From Acinetobacter sp. (GTDB lineage: Bacteria > Pseudomonadota > Gammaproteobacteria > Pseudomonadales > Moraxellaceae): DNA of 9,685 nt. Positions 1 to 8,698 of the stretch are shown here, one piece after another. How positions within the stretch are numbered: the stretch's first letter is position 1; each line of letters begins with the position of its first letter. The stretch spans positions 1 to 9,685 of the forward strand of contig JAUNHS010000064.1 of assembly GCA_030523805.1 (NCBI GenBank). Reading direction: 5' to 3'. The position numbers and the translations under genes were made by a program. The notes beneath the pieces were generated by a model. It ran no database searches. It was given only the letters and a program-made list of their open reading frames with translations, and was not told where the DNA came from.

Positions 1-2889
<2,889 letters not shown>

Positions 2890-2926
2890 TTAATATACTT
2901 CATCTTATCATGAAAAATTTTAAAGT

Positions 2927-2955
2927 ATTATAGTCAAATGTGTCGCATCTCTCAA
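2927..2955 (-). promoter_or_regulatory. metH sigma70-type promoter
   Basis: On the minus strand, -35 TTGAGA (2950-2955) and a perfect -10 TATAAT (2927-2932) are separated by exactly 17 bp. Transcription would begin near 2920, leaving a leader of about 30 nt before the metH ATG. That is too short for a cobalamin or SAM riboswitch. No clear MetR or MetJ operator was recognised. Confidence 0.7.
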
Positions 2956-2978
2956 TCTAAACCCTACAAATGAACCAT

Positions 2979-3007
2979 AAAAAAATGCCAACTCATGATG
3001 AATTGGC
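2979..3007 (-). terminator. Rho-independent terminator of the 130-aa secreted protein gene
   Basis: A 21-nt hairpin (2987-3007) has a 9-bp stem starting GCCAA/TTGGC, including one G-T pair, and a 3-nt loop. On the minus strand it is followed by seven T (2979-2985). It lies 38 nt past the stop of the leftward gene and just before the metH promoter, so it insulates metH from read-through. On the plus strand it is also followed by a short T-rich stretch, so it may work weakly in both directions. Confidence 0.85.
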
Positions 3008-3045
3008 GTTTTCTTTATGTCAAATATCAGTATGAAGCGTACAAA

Positions 3046-3438
3046 TTATTTTACTTCTTCACAACGAGCAACAATCGCTTGACCTTCAGCAGTTACTGTT
3101 TTTAAAGTTGCATGATCAACTTTTTGATTCCAAACAGTATTTGTAGATACATATTGTGTATAACGGTTAGTTTCTGTTGCACGGTTAGTTAAACCGAATA
3201 AACGGAATGTACGTTTTGCGATACGGTCTAAAATTTGCTTTTCGCCATTTACGCTTAATTCAATTTTGTGCAATTCAACTGGACGTACAACAACGTTGAT
3301 GTCTTCAGCACAAGTAAATTGTTGTGCAGCAGCGTGTTTTTCAACAGGTGCATTGAATGCAGCAGGTTTAGAATCTTGAGCGAACGCTTGACCAGCAACT
3401 AAGCTTGCTACAACCGCTAAAAGTGTTAATTTTTTCAT
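3046..3438 (-). CDS. Small secreted (periplasmic) protein of unknown function
   Basis: I do not recognise the family. The 130-residue product has a clear Sec signal peptide: MKK, a hydrophobic core at 4-16, and an AFA|Q signal peptidase I site after residue 20. The mature part, about 110 residues, has exactly two cysteines (C43 in FTCAED and C126 near the C-terminus), which could form a disulfide tying the ends together. The middle looks like alternating beta strands with a basic stretch at 71-92. I chose the ATG at 3438 because GAGA sits 6 nt upstream. An in-frame TTG two codons earlier (3444) would abut that ribosome binding site. All seven arginines are CGT, a bias typical of highly expressed genes and stronger than in the neighbours. 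It is a single-gene unit with its own promoter and terminator. The two-cysteine layout vaguely recalls small periplasmic inhibitors such as MliC, but the MliC motif is not evident, so no function is assigned. Confidence 0.85.
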   Translation of the reverse strand: MKKLTLLAVVASLVAGQAFAQDSKPAAFNAPVEKHAAAQQFTCAEDINVVVRPVELHKIELSVNGEKQILDRIAKRTFRLFGLTNRATETNRYTQYVSTNTVWNQKVDHATLKTVTAEGQAIVARCEEVK

Positions 3439-3481
3439 TTGCAATCTCTAATTAAGAAATAAATATGTGTAACGTCATGAA

Positions 3482-3511
3482 TTTATATTGACTTAATTTC
3501 AATGACTGCAA
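3482..3511 (-). promoter_or_regulatory. Probable promoter of the 130-aa secreted protein gene
   Basis: On the minus strand, -35 TTGCAG (3506-3511) and -10 TATAAA (3482-3487) have an 18-bp spacer. This gives a leader of roughly 35-40 nt before the ATG at 3438. The surrounding AT-rich sequence could also act as an UP element. Confidence 0.5.
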
Positions 3512-3682
3512 TATAAAATCACATTCATCTGATAAATTCATCACAATTTGCAAATATCATAACATGATTTAAATAAGTTAGATAGTAATAAAATCATTTT
3601 TTTATAGAAAAATTCATTTATTTCTATCTAAATTACCCATCATTTTTATGATACAAACAATTTTTACATCATACACAACTGT
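3512..3682. other. AT-rich intergenic stretch with weak palindromes
   Basis: No gene is visible. It contains a perfect 10-bp palindrome ATTTGCAAAT (3546-3555). It also has a 7-bp inverted repeat ATAGAAA/TTTCTAT (3604-3610 and 3621-3627). A third element is a 25-nt imperfect hairpin (3648-3672) shortly past the stop of the lipoprotein gene. Neither hairpin is followed by a T-run on the minus strand, so neither is a convincing terminator, although the last one may mark the end of the lipoprotein transcript. Confidence 0.4.
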
Positions 3683-4078
3683 TTATTTTACAAATTCGCT
3701 ATAGCACGCTTGTAAAGTTTTCACTACGGTATTGGCAACAATGGTCGCACGGGCATTGCTATCAATAGCCGCTTGAGTCATTTCACCTAAAGTCACTTGC
3801 TGTGGTGCTTTTTCACTCACACAACCACATACTTTATTTTCTAAAACCGTTTTTTGCTCGCTACCCAATACGCTGGCAGCCACTTTCCACGCTGATTGAT
3901 TGTTCAACTGTGTACGGCATTGTTGATCTACCGCTGCTTTAAAAATATTCGTGCCAATGCTGCTCGCCGTGTTAATGGCTGTGCCTGCAGTGTTACCTGC
4001 CGTCGTTGTCGTCGTAGTGGTACACGCTGTAAAAGCCAAGCTCGTCAATAATGCCAAGGCAAGTGAAATTTTTTTCAT
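3683..4078 (-). CDS. Small cysteine-rich lipoprotein of unknown function
   Basis: The function is not recognised. The 131-residue product starts with MKK, a hydrophobic helix, and a lipobox-like FTAC at 16-19. This predicts lipidation of C19 and anchoring in the outer or inner membrane. The -3 residue is Phe, slightly atypical. C19 is followed directly by seven threonines, encoded by ACN codons, then a low-complexity A/G/N/T linker up to about 45. The folded part carries C54, a C84-G-C86 pair and C125, four cysteines that could form disulfides or bind a metal. It is otherwise helical and alanine-rich. AGGAA lies 8 nt before the ATG, supporting this start. It is transcribed on its own, divergently from the phosphate permease, whose Pho-box array lies about 130-170 bp upstream of this start codon. 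I have an unverified impression of similar Acinetobacter proteins with a CGC motif. Confidence 0.85.
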   Translation of the reverse strand: MKKISLALALLTSLAFTACTTTTTTTAGNTAGTAINTASSIGTNIFKAAVDQQCRTQLNNQSAWKVAASVLGSEQKTVLENKVCGCVSEKAPQQVTLGEMTQAAIDSNARATIVANTVVKTLQACYSEFVK

Positions 4079-4116
4079 GAGATACGTTCCTAAATTATTC
4101 AGCGAAACATGATGAA

Positions 4117-4137
4117 TACATTCAGCAAAAGAATGTA
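4117..4137 (-). other. Hairpin in the lipoprotein gene leader
   Basis: A perfect 7-bp inverted repeat TACATTC/GAATGTA (4117-4123 and 4131-4137) with a 7-nt loop lies inside the predicted leader of about 70 nt. It could be an operator or a leader hairpin. Nothing shows that it is functional. Confidence 0.3.
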
Positions 4138-4150
4138 CGATTCACTTCAC

Positions 4151-4180
4151 ATTATACCCTTATTATGTGCGACTTTTCAT
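4151..4180 (-). promoter_or_regulatory. Promoter of the lipoprotein gene
   Basis: On the minus strand there is a perfect -10 TATAAT (4151-4156) and a weak -35 ATGAAA (4175-4180) with an 18-bp spacer. The transcript would start near 4144 and carry a leader of about 65-70 nt. The -35 lies 25 bp from the edge of the Pho-box array, so PhoB bound there could also influence this promoter. Confidence 0.55.
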
Positions 4181-4205
4181 TATTTTATTGATGTATTTTT
4201 CTATT

Positions 4206-4245
4206 TTGTCATCAATGTGTCATCAAACTGTCATAGTTCTGTCAA
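4206..4245 (+). promoter_or_regulatory. Tandem double Pho box (PhoB sites) upstream of the phosphate permease
   Basis: Four heptamers on the plus strand, TTGTCAT (4206), GTGTCAT (4217), CTGTCAT (4228) and CTGTCAA (4239), are each separated by 4 bp, giving exact 11-bp spacing. The PhoB consensus is two CTGTCAT-type heptamers separated by an AT-rich 4-bp spacer. The promoter-proximal pair CTGTCAT-AGTT-CTGTCAA fits almost perfectly and the distal pair makes a second box. The array ends 26 bp before the first ATG of the permease gene and takes the place of a -35 element, as in PhoB-activated promoters. No consensus -10 is obvious downstream, which suits an activator-dependent promoter. Confidence 0.85.
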
Positions 4246-4271
4246 ATAATAAGCCAAGTTTTTTAACCTAG

Positions 4272-5879
4272 ATGAAAGTGTTTATGTCTCATCTCCCCCA
4301 CAGCACAGAAAATATGCAAAAAAATGTGCATACCGCTGCACCTAAATTTTTTATGCCGACCTTTATCGGTGTGATTATTGCCACTTTAATATATGTGGCA
4401 TTCCAGCTCAATGCAGATTTATCACATATTCCACCTTTGGCGTGGACATCACTCGTTTTATTAGGTTTGGCATTGTTGATTGCTTTAGGCTTTGAATTTG
4501 TCAATGGTTTTCATGATACTGCCAATGCCGTTGCCACGGTGATTTATACCAATGCCTTGCCTGCACCCATTGCAGTGATGTGGGCAGGTTTTTGTAACTT
4601 TTTGGGTGTAATGGTCGCTAGTGGTGCTGTCGCTTATGGCATTATTGCTTTATTGCCTGTAGAGCTGATTATGAATGTCGGCAGTGGTGCAGGTTTTGCC
4701 ATGGTATTTGCCATGTTATTGGCAGCAATTTTGTGGAATTTAGGCACATGGTTTTTTGGCATTCCAGCATCTAGCTCGCATACGTTGATTGGCTCAATTT
4801 TAGGCGTTGGCATTATGAACTTTATTCTACACAGTGCTGGCGGGGCAAGTGGTGTAGATATGGATCAAGTACTCAAAGTCGGTAAAGCCTTATTATTCTC
4901 GCCTTTGATTGGTTTTGTATTTGCTGCGATTGTTTTTCTGTTGGTGAAAAAAATCTTCCGTAAGCAATTAGAATTATTTAAGCCACCAGTAGGGACAACG
5001 CCACCGCCTTTATTGATTCGTGCTATTTTGATTTTCACTTGTACAGGTGTGAGTTTTGCACATGGTTCAAATGACGGACAAAAAGGCATGGGCTTAATTA
5101 TGCTGATTTTGATTGGTCTTGCACCGCTTGCTTATTCTTTAAATAAAAATTTAGATCAGCAACATTTGCAGTCATTCCAACAGCTTTCGCACCAAAGTGC
5201 GGCAATGCTCAGCAGCCAGCCATTTATGAGCGATGAAAAAGCACGCACCATTTTGACGCAATATTTACAAACCAAACAAAACAATACGCAAGTCGTGCCT
5301 GCATTGGCAAGTTTAACGCATGATTTGGGCAAGGAAATTGCACAATATGGCGATATTAAACACATTCCAAAGCATAAAGTCAGCGAAATTCGCAATGATA
5401 TGTATTTAAGCAATAGTGCATTTAAACGCCTAGATAAAAGCAATGCCTTGCCAGCGTTGGATCAAGTACAGCAAGCCACTATTAAACAATATCGTGCCAA
5501 GTTAGATGCCTTTTTACAATACATTCCTACTTGGGTTAAAGTGGCTGTGGCATTGGCTTTAGGCTTGGGGACAATGGTCGGTTGGAAGCGTATTGTGGTT
5601 ACTGTGGGTGAAAAAATTGGTAAAAACCACATGACTTATGGTCAAGGGATGTCTGCCGAATTGGTAGCAATGAGTACCATTGCTGCTGCCGATGGCTTGG
5701 GTTTACCTGTATCTACCACGCACGTGTTAAATAGTGCTGTCGCAGGGACGATGGTTGCCAATAAATCGGGCTTAAATGCTTCTACCATTAAATCCATTCT
5801 TTCAGCTTGGGTACTGACTTTACCAGCAACAATTTGCTTATCTGGTGGATTATATTGGTTATTTTTGCAATTTGCTTAA
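4272..5879 (+). CDS. PiT-family inorganic phosphate permease
   Basis: Integral inner-membrane transporter of the PiT family (PF01384), which imports phosphate, typically as a metal-phosphate complex with protons. The 535 residues include the N-terminal signature GFEFVNGFHDTANAVATV (73-90), ASSSHTLIGSILGVG (166-180), the second-half signature FAHGSNDGQKGMG (262-274) and GLPVSTTHVLNSAVAGTM (477-494). About ten hydrophobic segments are visible. The two inverted halves are separated by a hydrophilic, mostly helical cytoplasmic region of about 130 residues (290-418), as in E. coli PitA (499 residues). The start is uncertain. The ATG at 4272 has no ribosome binding site and would give a nearly leaderless transcript. 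The in-frame ATG at 4284 has GAAAG 5 nt upstream. A third lies at 4314. No PhoU-like DUF47 partner gene is adjacent. Tandem Pho boxes upstream imply induction by phosphate starvation. E. coli Pit genes are not activated that way. Confidence 0.95.
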   Translation: MKVFMSHLPHSTENMQKNVHTAAPKFFMPTFIGVIIATLIYVAFQLNADLSHIPPLAWTSLVLLGLALLIALGFEFVNGFHDTANAVATVIYTNALPAPIAVMWAGFCNFLGVMVASGAVAYGIIALLPVELIMNVGSGAGFAMVFAMLLAAILWNLGTWFFGIPASSSHTLIGSILGVGIMNFILHSAGGASGVDMDQVLKVGKALLFSPLIGFVFAAIVFLLVKKIFRKQLELFKPPVGTTPPPLLIRAILIFTCTGVSFAHGSNDGQKGMGLIMLILIGLAPLAYSLNKNLDQQHLQSFQQLSHQSAAMLSSQPFMSDEKARTILTQYLQTKQNNTQVVPALASLTHDLGKEIAQYGDIKHIPKHKVSEIRNDMYLSNSAFKRLDKSNALPALDQVQQATIKQYRAKLDAFLQYIPTWVKVAVALALGLGTMVGWKRIVVTVGEKIGKNHMTYGQGMSAELVAMSTIAAADGLGLPVSTTHVLNSAVAGTMVANKSGLNASTIKSILSAWVLTLPATICLSGGLYWLFLQFA

Positions 5880-5936
5880 ACGCATTGGCAATTCATTCCC
5901 TTACAATCAACTCCAAGCAACACCCAGTAACACACT

Positions 5937-5964
5937 GCACCTTATACCAATAAGGTGCTTTTTT
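5937..5964 (+). terminator. Rho-independent terminator of the phosphate permease gene
   Basis: A perfect 9-bp stem GCACCTTAT/ATAAGGTGC (5937-5945 and 5950-5958) with a 4-nt ACCA loop is followed directly by six T (5959-5964). It lies 57 nt past the permease stop and separates it from tsaB. Confidence 0.95.
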
Positions 5965-6027
5965 ATGGAAAAAATGCTAGACTTAGCGTGCAATTGATTT
6001 TGCTTATTTTTATTTTCACATTCCTTT

Positions 6028-6049
6028 CATTCATCATACATTCATCATA
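6028..6049 (+). repeat. Tandem 11-bp direct repeat ahead of tsaB
   Basis: CATTCATCATA occurs twice back to back, ending just before the AGG that serves as the tsaB ribosome binding site (7 nt from the ATG). It may be a simple duplication in the leader or part of the promoter region. No consensus promoter could be picked out with confidence between the terminator and tsaB. Confidence 0.6.
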
Positions 6050-6057
6050 GGTAAACC

Positions 6058-6720
6058 ATGCACCTTTTGGCTTTAGAATCGGCAAATGAACATTGTTCTG
6101 TTGCATTATTTCAGCACGGCACATTGCATTCATTACAACACGATGCACGCAGTAAAATGCAAACACAAGTGATTTTACCGATGGTAGATCAAGCCATGCA
6201 ACAAGCACAATTACCACTCGCCCAGCTTTCAGCGATTGCTTTTAGCCGTGGGCCTGGGTCATTTAGCGGTGTGCGAATTAATGCCACAGTTGCACAAGCT
6301 CTCGCATGGGCAAATGATTTACCTGTGATTAGCGTTTCTACTTTGCAGGCGTTGGCACAGGCCGCTTACCGTACACTCGGTTTGCAACAAGTTACTGCTG
6401 TGATTGATGCTCGCATGAATGAAGTCTATCTCGCCCATTTTCAATGCGATGCACAAGGCATTGCTCAAGCCATCAGCGAAGAACAATTATTAAGCTATGA
6501 TGTCGCTCGTCAGCACATTCGCTTTGCTTTGGTCGGCTCGGGTGCAATCTTGCTTGATGAAACCACACCAAGCGAACAACAAAATATTATGCCTACAGCA
6601 CAAGATATTGGCACATTGGCATTGGCACAACCGACATCGCAATGGCTCAATGCAGAACACGCTTTACCGATTTATTTACGCAATGATGCGTGGAAAAAAA
6701 TTGGCGAACAAAAAGCATAA
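6058..6720 (+). CDS. tsaB: tRNA t6A37 threonylcarbamoyltransferase subunit TsaB
   Basis: TsaB (formerly YeaZ) is the ASKHA-fold partner that binds TsaD and, with TsaE and TsaC, makes N6-threonylcarbamoyladenosine at position 37 of ANN-decoding tRNAs in the cytoplasm. It is a dimerisation and scaffold subunit, not the catalyst. The 220-residue product has LALESAN at 4-10 in place of the usual LAIDTA. It also has SRGPGSFSGVRI (63-74), STLQALA (94-100), DARMNEVY (117-124) and a C-terminal PIYLRNDAWKK (204-214), all characteristic of the family. Length is close to the E. coli protein (231). The family usually reads GPGSFTGVRIG, and here the Thr and last Gly are Ser and Asn. The ATG at 6058 is preceded by AGG 7 nt upstream. 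The gene follows a terminator and so needs its own promoter. No tsaD or rimI is in view. Confidence 0.95.
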   Translation: MHLLALESANEHCSVALFQHGTLHSLQHDARSKMQTQVILPMVDQAMQQAQLPLAQLSAIAFSRGPGSFSGVRINATVAQALAWANDLPVISVSTLQALAQAAYRTLGLQQVTAVIDARMNEVYLAHFQCDAQGIAQAISEEQLLSYDVARQHIRFALVGSGAILLDETTPSEQQNIMPTAQDIGTLALAQPTSQWLNAEHALPIYLRNDAWKKIGEQKA

Positions 6721-6744
6721 TTTTACTTTATTTATGCGAATGAT

Positions 6745-6791
6745 ATTTTAATCACACGCGTTCAATGGTGATTAAAATGTGATTGCAATCA
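6745..6791. promoter_or_regulatory. Inverted-repeat cluster between tsaB and uppP (possible operator or terminator)
   Basis: A perfect 11-bp inverted repeat ATTTTAATCAC/GTGATTAAAAT (6745-6755 and 6768-6778) with a 12-nt loop is followed at once by the 12-bp palindrome TGATTGCAATCA (6780-6791). The hexamer GTGATT or its complement thus recurs at 6750, 6768 and 6779, with a partial copy at 6787. The second and third copies are 11 bp apart, one helical turn. The hairpin starts 25 nt past the tsaB stop but has no T-run after it. It is therefore at best an atypical terminator, and the helical spacing suits a protein-binding site. Confidence 0.45.
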
Positions 6792-6830
6792 ACAATTTTT
6801 AAATCAGCTCATTTTAGCCTAATAAAAAGC

Positions 6831-6839
6831 TGTTATAAT
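6831..6839 (+). promoter_or_regulatory. uppP extended -10 promoter
   Basis: TGTTATAAT (6831-6839) is an extended -10 (TGN followed by a perfect TATAAT). No good -35 lies 17 bp upstream (ATTTTA at 6811), as expected when the TGN motif compensates. Transcription would start near 6846, giving a leader of about 26 nt. Confidence 0.65.
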
Positions 6840-6871
6840 AACGCATCTTTTAGATCTCCTTGAGTGCATTT

Positions 6872-7699
6872 ATGGACTTATTACTACTTCTCAAAGCAGC
6901 CGTGATGGGCATTGTAGAAGGTATTACCGAATTTTTACCTATTTCTAGTACTGGGCATTTGATGCTTTCTGCCGATGTGATGAATTTTTGGCAAGATGAA
7001 CAAAAGCTCATTGTTTTTGTTGCCGTGATTCAGATTGGTGCTATTTTAGCCGTTATTTTTGAATATTGGTCTAAACTTTGGGGAACTGCCAAAGGTATGA
7101 TAACAGGCGACCCACAAAGCCGTCGCTTAGGTTTGGGCTTGATTTTTTCGTCTATTCCCATTGTGATTGCTGGCTTAACCTTGGATAACTGGATTGAAAG
7201 TATTCTATCTAGCAATATTTTGATTGCCATCAGTTTAATTGTCGGTGGTTTAATTATTTGGTGGATTGAAAAACACCCACCAAAAGTAAAAGTACAAGAA
7301 GTTGATGATTTGACCATTAAGCAGTCTATTTGGATTGGTTTAATCCAAGTATTATCGCTTATTCCAGGTACATCTCGCTCTGGAGCGACCATTATTGGTG
7401 CAATGTTTTTGGGCGTATCTCGTAAGGCAGCGACGGAATATTCTTTCTTTTTAGGCTTGCCTGTGCTAATTGGTGCGGGTGCATTGGCATTTTTAAAAGA
7501 TAAAGAAGTATTTATTACAGGGCAAGATTGGGCAGTGTTAGGCATGGGCATTGCCGTGTCATTCATTTCTGCACTAATTTTTATTCGTGCCTTAGTGGCT
7601 TATGTTGCCAAGCGTGATTTTATGATTTTTGCTTATTATCGTATTTTATCAGGCATTATCATTTTGATTATTAGCTTGACGGGTTGGCAATTTTGGTAA
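6872..7699 (+). CDS. uppP: Undecaprenyl-diphosphate phosphatase (bacitracin resistance protein)
   Basis: This inner-membrane phosphatase dephosphorylates undecaprenyl diphosphate to the monophosphate carrier lipid needed for peptidoglycan and other envelope glycans. Extra copies confer bacitracin tolerance. The 275-residue product has both family signatures: GIVEGITEFLPISSTGH (13-29), with the acidic residues E16 and E20, S26 and H29, and PGTSRSGATI (165-174), with the catalytic-site arginine R169. These match E. coli E17, E21, S27, H30 and R174. Several hydrophobic helices fill the rest, and the length fits the family (273 in E. coli). I chose the ATG at 6872. A TTG at 6860 would add four residues but has no ribosome binding site, whereas TGAG lies 7 nt before the ATG. 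The gene is the first of a likely two-gene operon with rsmJ. Confidence 0.96.
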   Translation: MDLLLLLKAAVMGIVEGITEFLPISSTGHLMLSADVMNFWQDEQKLIVFVAVIQIGAILAVIFEYWSKLWGTAKGMITGDPQSRRLGLGLIFSSIPIVIAGLTLDNWIESILSSNILIAISLIVGGLIIWWIEKHPPKVKVQEVDDLTIKQSIWIGLIQVLSLIPGTSRSGATIIGAMFLGVSRKAATEYSFFLGLPVLIGAGALAFLKDKEVFITGQDWAVLGMGIAVSFISALIFIRALVAYVAKRDFMIFAYYRILSGIIILIISLTGWQFW

Positions 7700-7732
7700 T
7701 CTTATCTATTTGATTTAAACATTTGATTGGAC

Positions 7733-7737
7733 AAGGA
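7733..7737 (+). promoter_or_regulatory. Ribosome binding site deciding the TTG start of rsmJ
   Basis: AAGGA ends 8 nt before the TTG at 7746. No ATG or GTG start is suitably placed, so this site is what fixes the unusual start codon. Confidence 0.7.
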
Positions 7738-7745
7738 ATTTTTCA

Positions 7746-8558
7746 TTGATTACGCTTTACTACCCTGCTGAATATGCTGAGCAATGCCAACAGTGGCAGA
7801 TTCGTCTCACAGAACGTGGCGTTGCTATACACAGCGAATGTGTAGAAAAAATCAATGCAAAATTTTTACGCCTACACCCACAGCTGGCATTGGCTTTAGA
7901 TGATGATGGACTTTCCTTATGCTATGCAGGCATGAAAATGAACCCTGACTGGCAAGCCGAAATCCCACGCCTAAAGCGTGCCACACTCAAAACTGAAATG
8001 CTCGCTCGTGCCTGCCAAGCCAATGAACACCCTACCGTGATTGATGCCACAGCTGGCTTGGGGCATGATAGCTTGCTGATGGCTCAATGTGGTGCGAATG
8101 TGATTTTGCTAGAACGCCACCCGATTTTATTTAGCCTACTAGAATATCAATTACAGCTGGCTCAACAAGACCCTTTTTTAAGTCAATTCACTTCTCGTTT
8201 ACAGCTCCACTTTGCCGATGCCAAAGACGATTTACAACAGCGTATCGCCACTGCACAATCGGTAGATGTAGTGTATTTAGATCCGATGTTTCCACAGCGA
8301 CATCAAAATAATCAGAAAAAAGCACAAGTTAAAAAGCAAATGCAGGTACTTCATCATTTACTGGAAGATGAAATGCAACAAGGCGAACAAAATCCACAGC
8401 ATATCGATTTGGGCGATGCTTTATTGCCTTTGGCTCAACAGCTTGCCAAGCGTGTGATTGTGAAGCGTCCACGCCATGCGATTTTTTTAAATCAGCAAGA
8501 GCCACAGCATCAGTGGTTGGGCGATGCGTGCCGTTTTGATGGGTATTTTCAGGGGTGA
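7746..8558 (+). CDS. rsmJ: 16S rRNA (guanine-1516-N2) methyltransferase RsmJ
   Basis: SAM-dependent methyltransferase (formerly YhiQ) that makes m2G1516 in helix 45 of 16S rRNA. The 270-residue protein carries the SAM-binding motif [16 protein letters not shown] (98-113), ILLERHP (120-126) and the catalytic-site motif VVYLDPMFP (175-183). It ends with [11 protein letters not shown] (235-245) and CRFDGYF (262-268), all matching E. coli RsmJ (250 residues). The N-terminal 75 residues are more diverged, as is usual in this family. The start is TTG at 7746, supported by AAGGA 8 nt upstream, so translation may be modest. It begins 46 nt after the uppP stop with no terminator between, suggesting co-transcription from the uppP promoter. 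No clear terminator follows it. Confidence 0.95.
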   Translation: MITLYYPAEYAEQCQQWQIRLTERGVAIHSECVEKINAKFLRLHPQLALALDDDGLSLCYAGMKMNPDWQAEIPRLKRATLKTEMLARACQANEHPTVIDATAGLGHDSLLMAQCGANVILLERHPILFSLLEYQLQLAQQDPFLSQFTSRLQLHFADAKDDLQQRIATAQSVDVVYLDPMFPQRHQNNQKKAQVKKQMQVLHHLLEDEMQQGEQNPQHIDLGDALLPLAQQLAKRVIVKRPRHAIFLNQQEPQHQWLGDACRFDGYFQG

Positions 8559-8582
8559 TGAATAAGGTTGGGGTATGTTATT

Positions 8583-8645
8583 ATCCTACATCATATCATC
8601 CACATTAAAATTGGTTATGTAGGGTGAGAACCGACGGGGCGCAAG
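8583..8645. repeat. Possible short intergenic repeat element
   Basis: ATCCTACAT (8583-8591) pairs with ATGTAGGGT (8617-8625), a 9-bp stem with one G-T pair. It is followed by a GC-richer stretch ending GGGGCGCAAG that contrasts with the AT-rich surroundings. The GTAGGGTG core resembles short palindromic repeats scattered between genes in many proteobacteria. It lies in the 140-bp gap between the convergent rsmJ and antitoxin-like genes and could serve as a weak terminator. Only one copy is in view, so repetition is not shown. Confidence 0.35.
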
Positions 8646-8698
8646 ATATTTTTCCTGTTTATTATAGTGTATATCGTAAACTATCCATAAATGTTCAA

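Noticed and set aside
2890..2955. Cobalamin or SAM riboswitch ahead of metH
   Set aside because: The predicted leader is only about 30 nt and no B12-box-like or SAM aptamer pairing is visible.
3439..3444. TTG start two codons upstream for the 130-aa secreted protein
   Set aside because: It would touch the GAGA ribosome binding site. The ATG at 3438 has normal spacing and gives a standard MKK signal peptide.
3604..3672. Terminator for the lipoprotein gene
   Set aside because: The inverted repeats here are AT-rich and lack a following T-run on the minus strand.
4289..5443. Minus-strand open frames within the phosphate permease gene
   Set aside because: Antisense to a well-supported PiT gene, with no start signals or domain-like sequence.
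5963..6217. Minus-strand 84-residue open frame overlapping the tsaB start
   Set aside because: Overlaps the tsaB 5' end and its upstream gap, with no recognisable domain.
6497..6751. Plus-strand 84-residue open frame in the tsaB 3' end
   Set aside because: Frame-shifted shadow of tsaB. The C-terminal YLRNDAWKK motif is in the tsaB frame.
6860..6871. TTG start four codons upstream for uppP
   Set aside because: No ribosome binding site at suitable distance. The ATG at 6872 aligns better with the usual family start.
7030..7566. A 178-residue minus-strand open frame
   Set aside because: Fully antisense to uppP, whose frame has all catalytic motifs. The antisense frame is a by-product of codon bias.
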